From assembly GCA_938022485.1 (NCBI GenBank), contig CALIEE010000134.1:1-5779 (forward strand): a stretch of DNA of 5,779 nt, written 5' to 3'. The first letter of the stretch is position 1, and the number at the start of each line of letters is the position of its first letter. Source of the stretch: an uncultured bacterium. GTDB lineage: Bacteria > Bdellovibrionota_C > UBA2361 > SZUA-149 > CALKYB01. Both the position numbers and the translations under genes were made by a program. The notes below the pieces were generated by a model that had not been told where the DNA came from, did no database searches, and was given only the letters and a program-made list of their open reading frames with translations. Below, piece after piece: positions 4,539-5,779 of the stretch.

Positions 4539-4940
4539 ATGCCAAGTCTTAGAGATTCAGAAGCAGGACTGTCCAAATTTGCGAACTTAGTATTTATAGT
4601 CGTTATTGCTTGTGTTGGTTTCTTTGGGGTTAAAGTTATCGGGCACCTGTACAATGCTGAAGAATTACGGGGTCTCATTGAATTCCAAACCCAGACGGCT
4701 GACGCTAGAACGGATAAGCAGATCGCCCGTTTGATCCATAATGAAATGCGGAAACTGGATATTAACGCAGAAAATGAAGATTTGGTTATTGAAAGTGGCC
4801 ATTCTCAGATTTCAATCTCTCTTTACTATGAAGAGGATATAGAGCTTTATATTAATGAGGATTATAACTGGATCCTCTACACTTTTGAGTTTGATATCGT
4901 GGAGTCAGGTGAAACTTCATCAGATCGTAAGAGACGATAA
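4539..4940 (+). CDS. Single-pass membrane protein, DUF4845-like, 133 aa
   Basis: The protein has a short cytoplasmic N-terminus (MPSLRDSEAGLSKF), one transmembrane helix at about 15-37, then a periplasmic domain of about 95 residues. That domain has a helical part (RTDKQIARLIHNEMRKLDIN, 57-76) and paired strands (EDLVIESG, ISISLYYEED, ILYTFEFD). This order resembles DUF4845-type, pilin-like single-pass proteins of proteobacteria; the match is from memory of the pattern, so treat it as tentative. The open frame extends up to an ATG at 4461 (159 aa), but GAGGG (4530-4534) sits 4 bases before the ATG at 4539, and the protein from there looks like a normal membrane protein. The upstream 26 residues lack any clear feature. 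The lplT-like gene follows after 21 bp, so the two are probably co-transcribed. Confidence 0.7.
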   Translation: MPSLRDSEAGLSKFANLVFIVVIACVGFFGVKVIGHLYNAEELRGLIEFQTQTADARTDKQIARLIHNEMRKLDINAENEDLVIESGHSQISISLYYEEDIELYINEDYNWILYTFEFDIVESGETSSDRKRR

Positions 4941-4961
4941 TTAGCGGCCTTATTCTTGGAG

Positions 4962-5779
4962 ATGCTAAGTAATTCCGAACCCAGGACTAAGACCCAGTTG
5001 GCTACGGGTTTTAAACCCTTTCTTTTGTCCCAGTTTCTTGGAACCTTAAACGATAATTCTTTTAAAATATTGGTTTCTCTGTTGATTGCAGAGTTTGCTT
5101 TAACAAATGGGGAGGGCATTTCTTACCTGTGCATGACTCAGATATTTTTTGCACTGCCTTATGTGATCTTTGCCAGCTGGGCAGGTACCGTTGCTGACCG
5201 CTATTCCAAATCTGAAACTATCAAGGTTTTTAAACTACTGGAAATAGTGTTAATGGGCTTAGGAGCTTTCTGCTTCGTTTCTGGATATTATAAAATCCTT
5301 CTTTTAATTTTGTTTTTGATGGGCTTGCAGAGTACCCTGATGAGTCCTTGTAAGTATGGAATTTTGCCTGAGTTGCTTAAAAAACAGGATCTCTCCAGAG
5401 GTAATGGGCAGCTAGAATTCTTTAACTTTATGGCTATAATTTTCGGTACAGCTTTGGGATCTGTTCTAAATGCAACGAGTGATACAAGGTTCTTGCTTCC
5501 TGGTTTTGCTTTGGTTTCTTTTGCATGCTTAGGATTTGTTGCGTCTTTGAAAATTCCTAAGCAAGAGGTTGCTAACGCAGAGTCGATCTTTGAAAAGCTT
5601 CCCTGGGGTGATGTTTTCTCAGTGCTTAAAGAAGTTAAAGAGAATCGGTATCTTTGGCTCGTTTTTATTGCCATCGCCTTTTTTTGGTTCATTGGCTCCT
5701 TCATTCAACTAGCTTCTTTTGTTTATATCGGTGACTTTAAGGAGCTTAACTTTGATATATGGAGCGGAGCCTTTCTTAC
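4962..5779 (+). CDS. lplT: LplT-like MFS lysophospholipid transporter, 5' part (272 codons)
   Basis: The reading frame is open to the window end, so the protein is partial. It belongs to the MFS branch of LplT and the transporter part of Aas-type fusions, which flip lysophospholipids across the inner membrane for re-acylation. Diagnostic segments are SQFLGTLNDNSFK (23-35), the MFS loop GTVADRYSKSETIK (75-88), and GLQSTLMSPCKYGILPELL (121-139), close to the family's GLQSTLFGPVKYGILP. About seven transmembrane helices are visible (roughly 33-47, 57-76, 90-108, 111-128, 152-170, 176-196, 231-256). GGAG directly abuts the ATG at 4962, an unusually short spacing; an in-frame TTG at 4956 is the only near alternative. 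In many bacteria this transporter is fused or linked to PlsC and acyl-ACP synthetase domains; whether that holds here lies beyond the edge. Confidence 0.85.
   Translation, partial: MLSNSEPRTKTQLATGFKPFLLSQFLGTLNDNSFKILVSLLIAEFALTNGEGISYLCMTQIFFALPYVIFASWAGTVADRYSKSETIKVFKLLEIVLMGLGAFCFVSGYYKILLLILFLMGLQSTLMSPCKYGILPELLKKQDLSRGNGQLEFFNFMAIIFGTALGSVLNATSDTRFLLPGFALVSFACLGFVASLKIPKQEVANAESIFEKLPWGDVFSVLKEVKENRYLWLVFIAIAFFWFIGSFIQLASFVYIGDFKELNFDIWSGAFL

Noticed and set aside
4877..5119. 80-codon minus-strand frame
   Set aside because: It spans the end of the DUF4845-like gene and the start of the LplT-like gene in antisense; both sense genes are well supported.
5288..5704. 138-codon minus-strand frame rich in Lys and Ser
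   Set aside because: It is antisense to the LplT-like gene, whose family motifs and membrane helices leave no doubt about the coding strand.

Overview
The window looks like chromosomal DNA of a Gram-negative bacterium of moderate GC content (roughly 40-45% by eye). Evidence for the Gram-negative envelope is a clear lipobox lipoprotein (3244-3873), a Sec-type secreted protein (2638-3021), Tad pilus pseudopilins and an LplT-type lysophospholipid transporter. The gene mix (Tad minor pseudopilins, a DUF4845-like protein, an LplT/Aas-type transporter, many orphan envelope proteins) would fit a Bdellovibrionota or other delta-proteobacteria-like lineage. That placement is an inference and is weak.

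Left third (1-1771, minus strand): the start of a Tad (Flp pilus) minor pseudopilin operon, read right to left. Its order is a 171-aa TadE-family protein, a 238-aa TadE-family protein, and the first 21 codons of a TadG-like protein that leaves the window at base 1. The two full-length proteins carry prepilin-peptidase-like sites (G followed by E at +5). They also share a six-cysteine layout with a CxxC at a corresponding place, which suggests disulfide-braced paralogs. The 371-bp gap upstream of this operon (1401-1771) has no convincing gene but is dense in inverted repeats.

Middle (1772-3951): a FabG-like short-chain dehydrogenase/reductase on the minus strand, divergent from a small secreted protein of unknown function. 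Next come a 222-bp gap with a perfect 11-bp inverted repeat whose arms match the DnaA-box consensus, a putative outer-surface lipoprotein with a Gly/Asp/Ser repeat stalk and a six-cysteine domain, and a good intrinsic terminator.

Right third (3972-5779): an unrecognised two-helix membrane protein on the minus strand (GTG start), convergent with the lipoprotein gene. Divergent from it is a two-gene plus-strand unit: a single-pass DUF4845-like protein followed 21 bp later by the 5' part of an LplT-like MFS transporter that runs off the window. The last gene would act in membrane phospholipid repair and may be fused to acyltransferase domains beyond the edge.

Most genes concern the cell envelope or surface. 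Apart from the Tad operon and the DUF4845-like/LplT pair, no functional linkage between neighbours is visible. I see no mobile element, CRISPR array, tRNA or rRNA.
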